Shown: positions 36,404-47,224 of the stretch, piece by piece | How the letters are laid out: every line of letters begins with the position of its first letter | Numbering within the stretch: the first letter of the stretch is position 1 | Source: Bordetella genomosp. 7 | Lineage (GTDB): Bacteria; Pseudomonadota; Gammaproteobacteria; Burkholderiales; Burkholderiaceae_B | Assembly (NCBI RefSeq): GCF_002261265.1 | Contig: NZ_NEVK01000006.1 | Coordinates: 62,001-126,000, forward strand | Reading direction: 5' to 3' | DNA length: 64,000 nt | The notes under the pieces: model-generated | The model's database searches: none | What the model was told of the DNA's origin: nothing | What the model saw: the letters and a program-made list of their open reading frames with translations, nothing else | Translations under genes and position numbers: made by a program

Positions 36404-37312
36404 CTACGGCGCGGCGGCCCCCGCCTGCCCCAGCAGCCAGTCGCGAAACGCCAGCAGCTCGGTGCGCCGCTGCACCGCATCCGAACTCACGAGCCAGTAC
36501 GCGGTCTGCGCCTGAAGAGGCGGCAGGTCCAGCGCGATCAGCGCGCCCGCGTCCAGGTCGGGATCGACCAGCGGCCGGCGCCCCAGCGCCACGCCCAGGC
36601 CTTGGGCGGCGGCCTGGAACGCCAGCTCTATCGTGTCCACATGCAGGCCGCCCGCCATTGCGCCGCCGTCCGGCGCGGGCTGCTTCGTGCGGTCGAACCA
36701 GGCCTGCCAGTCTTCGCCTGCGGGGTCGACATGGATGAGGGCTGCCGCGGCCAGATCCACGGCGCCGTCCTGCGCGCGCGCCAGCCCGTCCAGGTACGTC
36801 GGGCTGCATACCGGTATCAGCTGTTCGCCGAACAGCCGCATCCAGTTGCCGGCCGACACATCGCTGCGGCTCATGCGTATTGCGAAGTCGAAGCCATCCG
36901 CCGGAAACCCCACCTGCCGCGGCGACGTGTCCAGGGTGATGGCTACGTCGGGCCATCGGGCGCGAAACGCCGCCAGGCGCGGCAGCAGCCACCGCGCCGC
37001 CAGCGTAGGCGCGCAACTGATATAGACGCCGCGCGCGCCCCTGCCGGCGGGCAGGCGTTGCGTGCCCGCGGCGATCAGCGACAAGGCTTCGGACACATAA
37101 AGCAGGTAGTCGGCGCCTTCCGGCGTCAGGTCCAGGCCGCGCGGGCCGCGCACGAACAGATCCACCCCCAGCGCCCGCTCCAGGCTGACGATGCCGTGGC
37201 TGACCGCGCTGGGTGTCAGGCTCAGTTCGGCCGCCGCCAGCTTGAAGCTGCATAGTCGCCCCGCGGCCTCGAACAAGCGCAAGGCGGGCAAGGGAGGAAG
37301 TCGGCGCGGCAT
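36404..37312 (-). CDS. LysR-family regulator (GcvA-like)
   Basis: A 302-residue regulator with the N-terminus LPPLPALRLFEAAGRLCSFKLAAAELSLTPSAVSHGI (split over residues 5-41) of the GcvA/AmpR branch, and an effector-binding domain after it. It precedes an MFS transporter on the same strand and could regulate it. Divergent from the spermidine-synthase-like gene by 128 bases. Confidence 0.9.
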   Translation of the reverse strand: MPRRLPPLPALRLFEAAGRLCSFKLAAAELSLTPSAVSHGIVSLERALGVDLFVRGPRGLDLTPEGADYLLYVSEALSLIAAGTQRLPAGRGARGVYISCAPTLAARWLLPRLAAFRARWPDVAITLDTSPRQVGFPADGFDFAIRMSRSDVSAGNWMRLFGEQLIPVCSPTYLDGLARAQDGAVDLAAAALIHVDPAGEDWQAWFDRTKQPAPDGGAMAGGLHVDTIELAFQAAAQGLGVALGRRPLVDPDLDAGALIALDLPPLQAQTAYWLVSSDAVQRRTELLAFRDWLLGQAGAAAP

Positions 37313-37440
37313 GGCAGGCTCTCAGGGCAGACGGAAGGATGTGGCGCCTAATGTAGCGGACGAGCGCGCCCGCAGGCCAGCGTGCGGCCCGGCCTGCCGA
37401 CGCATTCCGCAGCGGATATGATGGGCGGCATTCCCACTGG

Positions 37441-38343
37441 ATGATTGCGATGCCCCGACTACCCGCCGTTTTCGCGGCCGTGCTGGCCTGCGCCCTGCTG
37501 AGCCCGCTGGCGCATGCCGAACCGCGCTTGCTGCACAGCGAGCCGTCGCAGTTCGGCAAGGTGCTGGTATTTGAAGAACATGGCGAACGCTGCATGAACT
37601 TCAACACAATGGTGGACTTCGGGCGCCAGACCTGCATGAGCCTGGACGACCCCCATGCGCTGGTGTTCAGCTACACACGCATGATGCTCAGCGCGCTGTA
37701 TGTGCGACCGGATCCGAAAACCATCCTGGTGGTGGGGCTGGGGGGCGCCACGCTGCAGAACACGCTGCTGCGCCTGCTGCCCGAGGCCACCATCGACACG
37801 GTGGAGATCGATCCCGCGGTGGCCAAAGTGGCGCAGGCCTATTTCGGCTACCGCACGGGCCCCCGGCAACGCGTGCACATCGCCGATGGACGCGCGTATA
37901 TCGAACAGGCGCACCGCGAAGGCCGGCAGTACGACATGGTCATGCTGGACGCGTTCGACGTGGACTACATTCCGCGCCACCTGATGACGCTGGAGTTCCT
38001 GCGGCACGTCCGGGCAATACTTGCGCCCGGCGGCATCGTGGTTGCCAACACGTTTACCAACAGCCGCCTGTATGCCAGCGAATCGGCGACGTACGCCGCC
38101 GTGTTCGGGCCGTTCTTCAATCTGCGCGAAGGCAACCGCGTCATCGTGGCAGGCCGCGACGCCCTGCCCGGCCTGGACCGCATCGCCGCCCAGGCGAAAG
38201 CACTTCAGGGCCGCCTGCAAGCTCAGGGCATTTACGAGGCCGGCGCCCTTGGGCGCTTTGCCGCGCCGATCGGCGGGCCTGCGCACGCGCAGTTGCTGCG
38301 CGACCCGCCCGCCCCGGAAGATCCGCCGCGGCGCGCCCAATAA
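37441..38343 (+). CDS. Exported spermidine-synthase-like protein
   Basis: A 300-residue protein with a signal peptide (AVFAAVLACALLSPLAHA, cleavage about 26) before a spermidine-synthase-like Rossmann fold. Visible marks are VVGLGGATLQNTLLRLLP (cofactor loop), TVEIDPAVAKVA and MVMLDAFDVDYIP. The cytoplasmic SpeE enzymes make polyamines; an exported copy is unusual and its substrate is unknown. ATG at 37450 is an alternative start. Its TAA overlaps the U-run of the groEL terminator. Confidence 0.8.
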   Translation: MIAMPRLPAVFAAVLACALLSPLAHAEPRLLHSEPSQFGKVLVFEEHGERCMNFNTMVDFGRQTCMSLDDPHALVFSYTRMMLSALYVRPDPKTILVVGLGGATLQNTLLRLLPEATIDTVEIDPAVAKVAQAYFGYRTGPRQRVHIADGRAYIEQAHREGRQYDMVMLDAFDVDYIPRHLMTLEFLRHVRAILAPGGIVVANTFTNSRLYASESATYAAVFGPFFNLREGNRVIVAGRDALPGLDRIAAQAKALQGRLQAQGIYEAGALGRFAAPIGGPAHAQLLRDPPAPEDPPRRAQ

Positions 38344-38377
38344 AAAAGGCATCGCGCCCCTTGCGGAACGCGATGCC
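38342..38377 (-). terminator. Intrinsic terminator of groEL
   Basis: On the minus strand GGCATCGCG (38377-38369) pairs with CGCGATGCC (38356-38348) around a 12-base loop, followed by a run of six T (38347-38342). It stands 30 bases after the groEL stop. Confidence 0.85.
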
Positions 38378-38406
38378 CATATGCGCACGCGCGCGACGTC
38401 AGGACA

Positions 38407-40401
<1,995 letters not shown>

Positions 40402-40486
40402 TCATCAGAAAGTGAAGTCCGGCGCTTTGGCGGCCAGGCACTGGCATGGCGGGCGCCGTGCGTCCCCAGAACGGGGCGCGGCATGA

Positions 40487-40514
40487 AGGTAGGGTTGGCC
40501 GCCCCCATTTCAAG
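40487..40514 (-). promoter_or_regulatory. Candidate sigma-32 promoter of groES-groEL
   Basis: On the minus strand CTTGAAA (40514-40508) and CCCTACCT (40494-40487) are 13 bases apart, close to the heat-shock consensus CTTGAAA / CCCCATNT. The site is about 108 bases before the groES ATG. No CIRCE element is seen, so HrcA control is unlikely at this locus. Confidence 0.55.
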
Positions 40515-40540
40515 AGGCAGCTTGATATTCAAAACGAAAC

Positions 40541-41158
40541 TTATTGTATCAATATGCTTCTTCCACGACCCAGGCGATACCGCACCAGGCCGCGAAGCTT
40601 GCGCCCTTCCGGCTGCAGCGCCACCGGGCACGGCGAAGAACGGCCGCCATCGGCGTCAAGCGTGCAATCGTCGCCGTCCAGCTGGCTCCACACACCGCCC
40701 TTGCGAGGGCGGAATAGCCAGCGCAGATAGCCCCGGCGCGCCGCCAGGGCCAGCAGTTCCTGCTGGTCAGGCGCATCGACAATGACGGCGCGGCTGCCAT
40801 CCGGCAGATCGGAATAATCGCCAAAGGCGCGGTGGCACGCCACGGCCTCGGATACCGGCGCGTTAAGGCGCATCCATGCCGGCCTGGCCACACGCTCGAC
40901 GTCCCAGGCTCCCAGCTTCCAGCCTGCGTCCAGCACTGCCCGGTCGATGTCGGCAGGCTCGTTCCAGCGCGCGTTGATCTGCACCGCCGAACCCGCCACC
41001 GAGCGCCGTACGGTGTTTTCCTGCTCCCGGGTAAAACCATGCCAGTGAAGCATCACAACGATCGGCGTATCGGACTTCTGGATGGCAGTAGCGGTGACGG
41101 CATACAGCGGCAGTTGCTGCGCGGCGCTGTGCGTGGCGATAGTGTCGAAGATCTCCAT
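40541..41158 (-). CDS. Hypothetical protein
   Basis: A 205-residue protein I do not recognise. It has no signal peptide or membrane helix; segments such as TPIVVMLHWHGFTREQENTVRRSV and ARRGYLRWLFRPRKGGVW suggest a mixed alpha/beta fold. GGAGG lies just before the ATG at 41158. It sits upstream of groES on the same strand with its own promoter-distal gap, and divergent from the KaiC-like gene (292 bases). Confidence 0.65.
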   Translation of the reverse strand: MEIFDTIATHSAAQQLPLYAVTATAIQKSDTPIVVMLHWHGFTREQENTVRRSVAGSAVQINARWNEPADIDRAVLDAGWKLGAWDVERVARPAWMRLNAPVSEAVACHRAFGDYSDLPDGSRAVIVDAPDQQELLALAARRGYLRWLFRPRKGGVWSQLDGDDCTLDADGGRSSPCPVALQPEGRKLRGLVRYRLGRGRSILIQ

Positions 41159-41450
41159 GCGTCCTCCATCGAGTGTCGCGGGCCCGGCGCGGCCGAGCCG
41201 CATATCGCATGATCAATTTATCGTCGCGCTGCGCGGGCTTCAACCCTGCGCGCCCGGTTGTAATGACTTGGTTACAGGACCTTCCGCCGCCCTGATGTGC
41301 GCGCGCGCAACCTGCTATATAGTGCCCGGAGCACAGACGCGTGCGTGTCGGGCCGGCCTTGCCCGCAACGCAGGCCATGCCAGTTCACGCGCCGCCAGTG
41401 AGTGCACCGTGAAGGTTTGTCGACCCATTCAAGTAAAAGGACCAACATCC

Positions 41451-42977
41451 ATGGGCAAGGTGATTAACGGCGATCACTTTTCTTCAGATGACGACCCCCC
41501 GCGCATATCGACAGGCAACTCCGGCATCGACGACATCCTGTCGGGCGGCCTGGACGCGAACCGGATGTACTTGTGCGAAGGGCATCCGGGCACAGGAAAA
41601 ACCACCCTGGGCATGCAGTTCCTGCTCGAAGGCGTGAAGAACGGCGAAAGCGTGCTGTACATCGCGCTGTCCGAAAGCACCCGCGAACTGCGCCTGGTGG
41701 CCAAGCGCCATGGCTGGAAACTGGACGGCATCGAGATTTTCGAGATGGTCTCGGAAGACATCCTGGATCCGGAGCACGAGTTGACGGTGCTGCACCCGGC
41801 CGAGATGGAACTGAGCGAAACGACGCGGCTTATTCTCGACAAGGTCGAATCCGCCAATCCGACGCGCGTGGTGCTGGACAGCCTTTCCGAATTGCGGCTG
41901 CTGGCCCAGGGGTCGCTCCGCTACCGGCGGCAGATCCTGGCCCTGAAGCATTTTTTCGCCAGCCGGCAATGCACGGTGCTTCTGCTGGACGATCGCGGCG
42001 GCCGCGACGACGACCTGCAGCTGCACTCCATTTCCCACGGCGTGATCGCGCTGGAACAACTGGCCATCGACTACGGCGCACAGCGCCGCCGGCTGCGTGT
42101 GCTGAAGATGCGCGGGGTGGAATATCGCGGCGGCTATCACGACTTCACCATCAGGAAAGGCGGCCTGGTCGTATATCCTCGCCTGGTGGCCGCCGAACAC
42201 CATAAAACATTCGACCCCATACCCACCCCCAGCGGCAACGCCGAGCTCGACCAGCTTCTTGGCGGCGGACTCGAACGCGGCACCAACGCCCTGCTGATCG
42301 GGGCCGCTGGCGTGGGCAAGTCGTCACTTGCCATCACTTATGCGCTGGCCGCCACGCAGCGCGGCGAGCATGCCGCCATTTTCGCCTTCGACGAAGGCCG
42401 CATCACGCTGCAGCTGCGCGCTCGCAACCTGGGCATGCCCCTGGAGCCCGCGCTGGACAAGGGTTTACTGCACCTGCAACAGATCGATCCGGCAGAACTG
42501 TCGCCGGGCGAGTTCGCCTCGCTCGTGCGCCATAGCGTCGAGCAATCCGATACGCGCGTCATCGTCATCGACAGCCTGAACGGCTATCTGAACGCCATGC
42601 CGGACGGACGCTTCCTGGTTCTGCAATTGCACGAACTGCTGACCTACCTGGGCCAGCAAGGCGTGACCACCATCATGGTGCTGGCCCAGCAGGGCATAAT
42701 GGGGCCGATGCAGACGCCGCTGGACATCAGCTACCTGAGCGACTCGGTCATCATGCTGCGGTATTTCGAACATGCCGGCCAGGTCAGGCGCGCGCTTTCG
42801 GTGGTGAAAAAACGCAGTGGCGCCCACGAGCAATCTATCCGCGAATTCACGCTGTCGTCGCGGGGCCTGATGCTCGGCCAGCCGCTGACTTCCTTCAGCG
42901 GCATCCTTACGGGCACACCGCATTACACGGGCGACGATCTGCGCCTGCTGCCCAAGGCCGACAATGAATTGGCCTGA
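41451..42977 (+). CDS. KaiC-like double-domain ATPase
   Basis: A 508-residue RecA-fold protein with two KaiC domains. Domain 1: Walker A GHPGTGKT (44-51), LSEST in place of the usual FEE catalytic pair, Walker B RVVLDSLSELR. Domain 2: Walker A GAAGVGKSS, FDEG, Walker B VIVIDSLNGYL. The region matching the autophosphorylation loop of cyanobacterial KaiC reads DISYLSDS, so the Ser is kept but the Thr is Tyr. No KaiA or KaiB genes are nearby. It overlaps a hybrid histidine kinase gene by 14 bases, pointing to a signalling pair. Start ATG at 41451 follows an AAAAGGA. Confidence 0.9.
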   Translation: MGKVINGDHFSSDDDPPRISTGNSGIDDILSGGLDANRMYLCEGHPGTGKTTLGMQFLLEGVKNGESVLYIALSESTRELRLVAKRHGWKLDGIEIFEMVSEDILDPEHELTVLHPAEMELSETTRLILDKVESANPTRVVLDSLSELRLLAQGSLRYRRQILALKHFFASRQCTVLLLDDRGGRDDDLQLHSISHGVIALEQLAIDYGAQRRRLRVLKMRGVEYRGGYHDFTIRKGGLVVYPRLVAAEHHKTFDPIPTPSGNAELDQLLGGGLERGTNALLIGAAGVGKSSLAITYALAATQRGEHAAIFAFDEGRITLQLRARNLGMPLEPALDKGLLHLQQIDPAELSPGEFASLVRHSVEQSDTRVIVIDSLNGYLNAMPDGRFLVLQLHELLTYLGQQGVTTIMVLAQQGIMGPMQTPLDISYLSDSVIMLRYFEHAGQVRRALSVVKKRSGAHEQSIREFTLSSRGLMLGQPLTSFSGILTGTPHYTGDDLRLLPKADNELA

Positions 42978-44658
42978 AGGCCCCGAGGGGCGCGTATTGG
43001 TCTATGCGCCCATCGGCCGCGACGGTGCGGCCTGTGCGCGGCTGTTGCAGCGCGATGGGCTCGACGCCCACGTATGCGCCGATATCGACAGCCTGGTGCA
43101 ACAGGCCCATGCGGGCGTTCTGGTCATCTGCGTTACCGAAGAAGCGCTGTTCGGCAAGAACCTGCAGGCGGTGCGTACATGGCTGGCCACCGAGCCTGCG
43201 TGGTCGGACCCGCCCTTCGTGGTGCTGACCAGCCGCGTGCGCCAGGTCGCGGTCGCGGCGTGGCGCGAAAAAATGGTAGACGCGCTGGGCAACGTATCCC
43301 TGCTCGAACGGCCGATGGAAAGCCTGGCGCTGACCACCATGGTGCGGACCGCGGCCCGTTCGCGCCAGCGGCAATATCAGATACGGGCGCTGCTGCGCGC
43401 GCGGGAAGAAGCCGCGGCGGAGCTCGAGGACATCGTCATCCACCGCACCCGCCAGCTCGAGGCCGCCAATGCCGAGCTGCAGCGCCAGATTGCCGAACGC
43501 GAACGCATCGAAAACTCATTGCGCCAGGCCCAGAAACTCGAAGCGCTGGGCCAGCTCACCGGGGGGGTGGCGCACGATTTCAATAATCTCTTGATGGTGG
43601 TGTCCGGCGGGCTGCAGATCCTGGAGCGGCCGGTCGACGCCGAACGCCGGCAGCGCACCATGCAGGCGATGCAGCGCGCCGTAGACCGTGGCGCCGGGCT
43701 GACACGCCAGCTTCTGAGCTTTGCACGGCGCCAGACTTTGCAGCCGCGCGCGCTGGACCTGAGCCAGCAGGTGCGCAGCATGCTCGAGATGCTGCAGCGC
43801 AGCCTGCGCGGAGACATCAACGTCGAACTGCAGCTGGCCGATGACCTCTGGGTGGTCGAGGCCGACCCGGGCGAGCTGGAACTGGTCATCATCAACCTTG
43901 CGCTGAACGCGCGCGACGCCATGCCGCGCGGCGGCACGATAACCATACGCACCGCCAACATACCCGGCTCGCCGCACGGCGAATTGCAGGGCGACCATGT
44001 CGGCCTTTCGATCATCGACAACGGCATGGGTATACCGCCCGACGTGCAGGCACGCATTCTGGAGCCGTTTTTCACCACCAAGGACGTGGGCAAAGGCTCG
44101 GGCCTGGGCCTGCCCCAGGCCTACGGGTTCGCGACCCAATCGGGCGGCACCCTGCAGATCCACAGCGAAGTCGGGCGCGGCACTACCGTGCGGCTGGTGC
44201 TGCCCAGGTCGGCCATGGCCCTGGACGAACCCCAGCCGATCGCGCCGGCCGCGCACGCACACCCATCGCCATTGCATGTGCTGCTGGTAGAAGACGACAA
44301 CGAAGTCGCGGCGCTGACCACCGATATGCTGGTGCAGCTGGGCTACGAAGTGACCTGCGTAGGCAGCGCGGGCGCGGCGCTCGACACGCTGGATGCGGCC
44401 GGGGCAATCGACGCGGTGCTGTCCGACATCATGATGCCGGGCGGCATGAGCGGCGTACACCTGGCTCAGGCGTTGCGCGAACGCAGGCCCGGGCTGCCGG
44501 TGGTGCTGACCACCGGCTATCCCGGCGAGGAGGCGCGGCGCGCCAAGGAGTCCGGCATTCCCCTGTTGCCCAAGCCCTATCTGCTGGACGACCTGGCCGC
44601 GGTGCTCAGCGCGCTGCTTGCCGCGCGCGCGGCGGCAGCCACCCCGCCCGCGCTGTAG
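42964..44658 (+). CDS. Hybrid histidine kinase
   Basis: A 564-residue soluble kinase. Residues 10-125 look like a receiver fold that has lost its phospho-acceptor Asp (LVICVTEEA). A coiled coil (about 145-195) leads into the H box GGVAHDFNNLL (His204) and the ATP lid (INLALNARDAMPRGG, DNGMGIPPDV, FFTTKDVGKGSGLGLP). A C-terminal receiver (from about 440) has VEDD and the phospho-acceptor Asp488 in VLSDIMMP. Translation is coupled to the KaiC-like gene by overlap. No membrane sensor is present, so the KaiC-like partner may supply the signal. Confidence 0.92.
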   Translation: MNWPEGPEGRVLVYAPIGRDGAACARLLQRDGLDAHVCADIDSLVQQAHAGVLVICVTEEALFGKNLQAVRTWLATEPAWSDPPFVVLTSRVRQVAVAAWREKMVDALGNVSLLERPMESLALTTMVRTAARSRQRQYQIRALLRAREEAAAELEDIVIHRTRQLEAANAELQRQIAERERIENSLRQAQKLEALGQLTGGVAHDFNNLLMVVSGGLQILERPVDAERRQRTMQAMQRAVDRGAGLTRQLLSFARRQTLQPRALDLSQQVRSMLEMLQRSLRGDINVELQLADDLWVVEADPGELELVIINLALNARDAMPRGGTITIRTANIPGSPHGELQGDHVGLSIIDNGMGIPPDVQARILEPFFTTKDVGKGSGLGLPQAYGFATQSGGTLQIHSEVGRGTTVRLVLPRSAMALDEPQPIAPAAHAHPSPLHVLLVEDDNEVAALTTDMLVQLGYEVTCVGSAGAALDTLDAAGAIDAVLSDIMMPGGMSGVHLAQALRERRPGLPVVLTTGYPGEEARRAKESGIPLLPKPYLLDDLAAVLSALLAARAAAATPPAL

Positions 44659-44685
44659 TGCAGCGCAAACCGGGCCGGCAGACCG

Positions 44686-45549
44686 CTAATCGAGCGTATA
44701 CAGGTATGCCGCGATATCGCGCGCGTCGCGCACGCTCAGGCTCAGGCCCGGCATGGCCGAGGTCGGGTCGAAGGCATGCGGATCGAGCAGCCATCGCACC
44801 ATGTTTTCGGGCGTGTTGGGCAAGATGCCGGCAATGTACTGTTGCCCGGCTATGCCCTGCAATGGCGGCCCCACGTGAAAATTCGCTCCCACCACGCCAG
44901 GGATGGCGTGGCACGTCACGCACAGGTACTGTTGCAATGCATCCCGGCCTGCCTGTGCGTCGCCCAGGCTCAGTTCCCGCCCGCGCCCGGAGTCTGCCGC
45001 AGCGTCCGCGGACGCCACGCTCGCCGGCGCCGCCGCACGCTCGTTCCAGGCGCGATAATCGGTGGGCGACAGCGTCGGCAATACTCGCATGAACGCCACC
45101 ACGTCCCATATGGCTGCATCGCTGATGCGATATTGCCAGGCAGGCATGCCCGTCATCTTTATCCCATAGCGCACCACCCAGTAGATCTCGGCGGCAGACC
45201 AGTGCCGCGCCGTGGTCACCAGTGAGGCTGGCGCCGGCATCAAGCCCATCGCGAAAGGCTCGGGCGCCACGCCGGGCGCGCCATGGCATTGCACACAATG
45301 TGCGCGAAACACCTCGAATCCGCTGCGCACCCGCGCAGGGTCGTCCAGCTTCGGCGCCTGCACATCGGCGGCGCTTGTCTTGATTGATTGTTCCAGCGCG
45401 ACTTCCAGCAAGGCGTTGATCGGCGCGGTGTGCGGGCGGGTGGCGCGGCTGTCATACCAGCCGCTGTAGACCACCGCCAGAATCACCGCCAGTCCGACCA
45501 CGGCAGCTGCCGCCAGGGTAAGGGCCGCAACGCGCATCCAGGGTCTCAT
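44686..45549 (-). CDS. Dihaem cytochrome c
   Basis: A 287-residue protein with one N-terminal membrane anchor (AALTLAAAAVVGLAVILAVV, about 8-28) and two class I haem c domains: CVQCH in the first half and CVTCH in the second, each with a later axial Met (KMTGMPAW; SAMPGLSL). It follows the monohaem cytochrome gene by 13 bases with a GGAGG site. Both are transcribed away from the caa3 oxidase and probably pass electrons to it. Confidence 0.9.
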   Translation of the reverse strand: MRPWMRVAALTLAAAAVVGLAVILAVVYSGWYDSRATRPHTAPINALLEVALEQSIKTSAADVQAPKLDDPARVRSGFEVFRAHCVQCHGAPGVAPEPFAMGLMPAPASLVTTARHWSAAEIYWVVRYGIKMTGMPAWQYRISDAAIWDVVAFMRVLPTLSPTDYRAWNERAAAPASVASADAAADSGRGRELSLGDAQAGRDALQQYLCVTCHAIPGVVGANFHVGPPLQGIAGQQYIAGILPNTPENMVRWLLDPHAFDPTSAMPGLSLSVRDARDIAAYLYTLD

Positions 45550-45562
45550 GGGTGGCCTCCGT

Positions 45563-46021
45563 TCAGCGCAGCGTGAGCAGGTAGGCGGCGATATCGCGCG
45601 CCTGGTCGGCGGTGAGTCCGACGTCGGGCATGGCCGTGCCGGGCGCATGGGCAGGCGGATCGCGCAGCCAGCTCACCAGATTGGCGGGTGTGTTGGCCAG
45701 TACACCTCCCAGGTAGGCCCGTTCGCCAAGATTGCGCAAGGTGGGCCCGACGCGAGCGCTCGCGCCGCGCACGCCCGGTATTTCGTGGCAGCTGGCACAG
45801 GCGTAGCGGACCACCAGCGCCTTGCCGCGGCCGATGTCGGCCTCGGGCAGGTCTTGCGGCGCAGGCGCCGCAGCCAGCGGCGGCGCCGGATCGCCGCACG
45901 CGGCCAACGCCAGCGCCACCAGGCACGCACCGGCGCACGACCGGCCGGCGGCGCGCCACCGGGGCTGGCGGGCTGCCCGCGGGCAGCGTTCGCGCGTACT
46001 GGGGAACTGGACGAGCGGCAT
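45563..46021 (-). CDS. Monohaem cytochrome c lipoprotein
   Basis: A 152-residue protein with a lipobox LALAACGD and one haem motif CASCH, followed by a possible axial Met in GTAMPDVGLT. ATG at 46021 is used: the upstream open frame is not cytochrome-like. Start of a two-gene cytochrome operon divergent from coxB. Probably an outer- or inner-membrane-tethered electron donor. Confidence 0.85.
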   Translation of the reverse strand: MPLVQFPSTRERCPRAARQPRWRAAGRSCAGACLVALALAACGDPAPPLAAAPAPQDLPEADIGRGKALVVRYACASCHEIPGVRGASARVGPTLRNLGERAYLGGVLANTPANLVSWLRDPPAHAPGTAMPDVGLTADQARDIAAYLLTLR

Positions 46022-46237
46022 AAGTCTCCTTTTCGCCCCCCACAGCAATTTCCTTGCCGTGCCTGCGCGTGTGATTGCGCGCGGGCACGCCGCTTGCATC
46101 GAAACGTCAGCGCGTCGGTAAATTTTTCCGATTGCGGCGCCGTCAAACCCTGCCGGCTTTCCTCTGTGCGCGGGCACGTCGCGTGCGTTGCTGGCGCGCA
46201 CCCCGGATCGCCCGGGACCCTTTGGCCACCGTCATCT

Positions 46238-47224
46238 ATGCCCGATACCAGCGCCTTTGCGGCCTTGGCCGTCCCGCTTGCTTCATTATGGGCCGACCGC
46301 CAATCTGCCCTGCATCCCAGGGCTGACCAGGCCGCGGCCAGCGCCGAGATCGGCGCGGTCATGTTCACGGCCGGCGCTGCGATCTTCCTGCTGGTGATGA
46401 TGATCCTGGCCCTGGCCATGTACGGGCCGCCCGCCTGGCGCCGCGTCCTGGCCGGGCGGCGATGGCTGGTGGCCGCCGGCGCGGTGTTTCCCGTCGTGGT
46501 GCTGACGGCGCTGCTGGTGTACAGCGTGGGGCTGGCGGCAAACATGCTGCGCCACGTTGAGCCGGCCGCGGCCCGCATCGAGATCATCGGCGAGATGTGG
46601 TGGTGGCGCGTGCGATACCTGGACGAGCAGGGGCAGGTGTTGTTCGAGACGGCTAACGAAATGCGCATTCCCGTGGGCCAGCCGGTAGAGCTGCTGCTGA
46701 GTTCACGCAACGTCATCCACAGCTTCTGGGTGCCCAATCTGTCGGGCAAAGTCGACATGGTGCCGGGGCATGTCAACCGCCTGCGCCTGCAGGCGCGCGA
46801 GACCGGCGCCTGGCGCGGCCAGTGCGCCGAATACTGTGGCGCGCAGCACGCCAACATGATGTTCGATGTGCACGTACTGCAGGCGGATGCCTACCAGGCG
46901 TGGCTGCATGCGCAACGCCAGCCCGCAACCGCGAACCCCGCCGACGCGCGGCTGCGCGCGGGCAGCCAGGTGTTCGCCCAGGCCTGCGCGCAATGCCATA
47001 CGGTGCGCGGCACCTCGGCCGCCGGCGCCAGCGGGCCCGACCTTACCCACATAGGCAGCCGCACTTCGCTGGCCTCGGGCATGCTGCCCAACAACGTCGG
47101 CACCCTGGCCGGCTGGATCGCCGGCAGCCAGCACATCAAGCCGGGCAATGCCATGCCTTCATTCCGGAACCTGTCCGGCGAGCAGTTGCGCGCCGTCGCC
47201 CATTACCTGGAAAGCCTGCAATGA
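46238..47224 (+). CDS. coxB: Cytochrome c oxidase subunit II with fused cytochrome c (caa3)
   Basis: A 328-residue protein. Two membrane helices (about 35-62 and 78-103) anchor a periplasmic CuA domain with the ligands His161, Cys196, Cys200, His204 and Met207 (GQCAEYCGAQHANM). A C-terminal cytochrome c domain follows (CAQCH at 250-254, GNAMPSF with axial Met), which makes it caa3-type. No ordinary ribosome-binding sequence is seen. The stop overlaps the next gene's start (ATGA). Confidence 0.94.
   Translation: MPDTSAFAALAVPLASLWADRQSALHPRADQAAASAEIGAVMFTAGAAIFLLVMMILALAMYGPPAWRRVLAGRRWLVAAGAVFPVVVLTALLVYSVGLAANMLRHVEPAAARIEIIGEMWWWRVRYLDEQGQVLFETANEMRIPVGQPVELLLSSRNVIHSFWVPNLSGKVDMVPGHVNRLRLQARETGAWRGQCAEYCGAQHANMMFDVHVLQADAYQAWLHAQRQPATANPADARLRAGSQVFAQACAQCHTVRGTSAAGASGPDLTHIGSRTSLASGMLPNNVGTLAGWIAGSQHIKPGNAMPSFRNLSGEQLRAVAHYLESLQ

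Noticed and set aside
41259..41276. TGTAA-N8-TTACA inverted repeat before the KaiC-like gene
   Set aside because: The arms are only five bases and the region has no partner regulator; could be chance.
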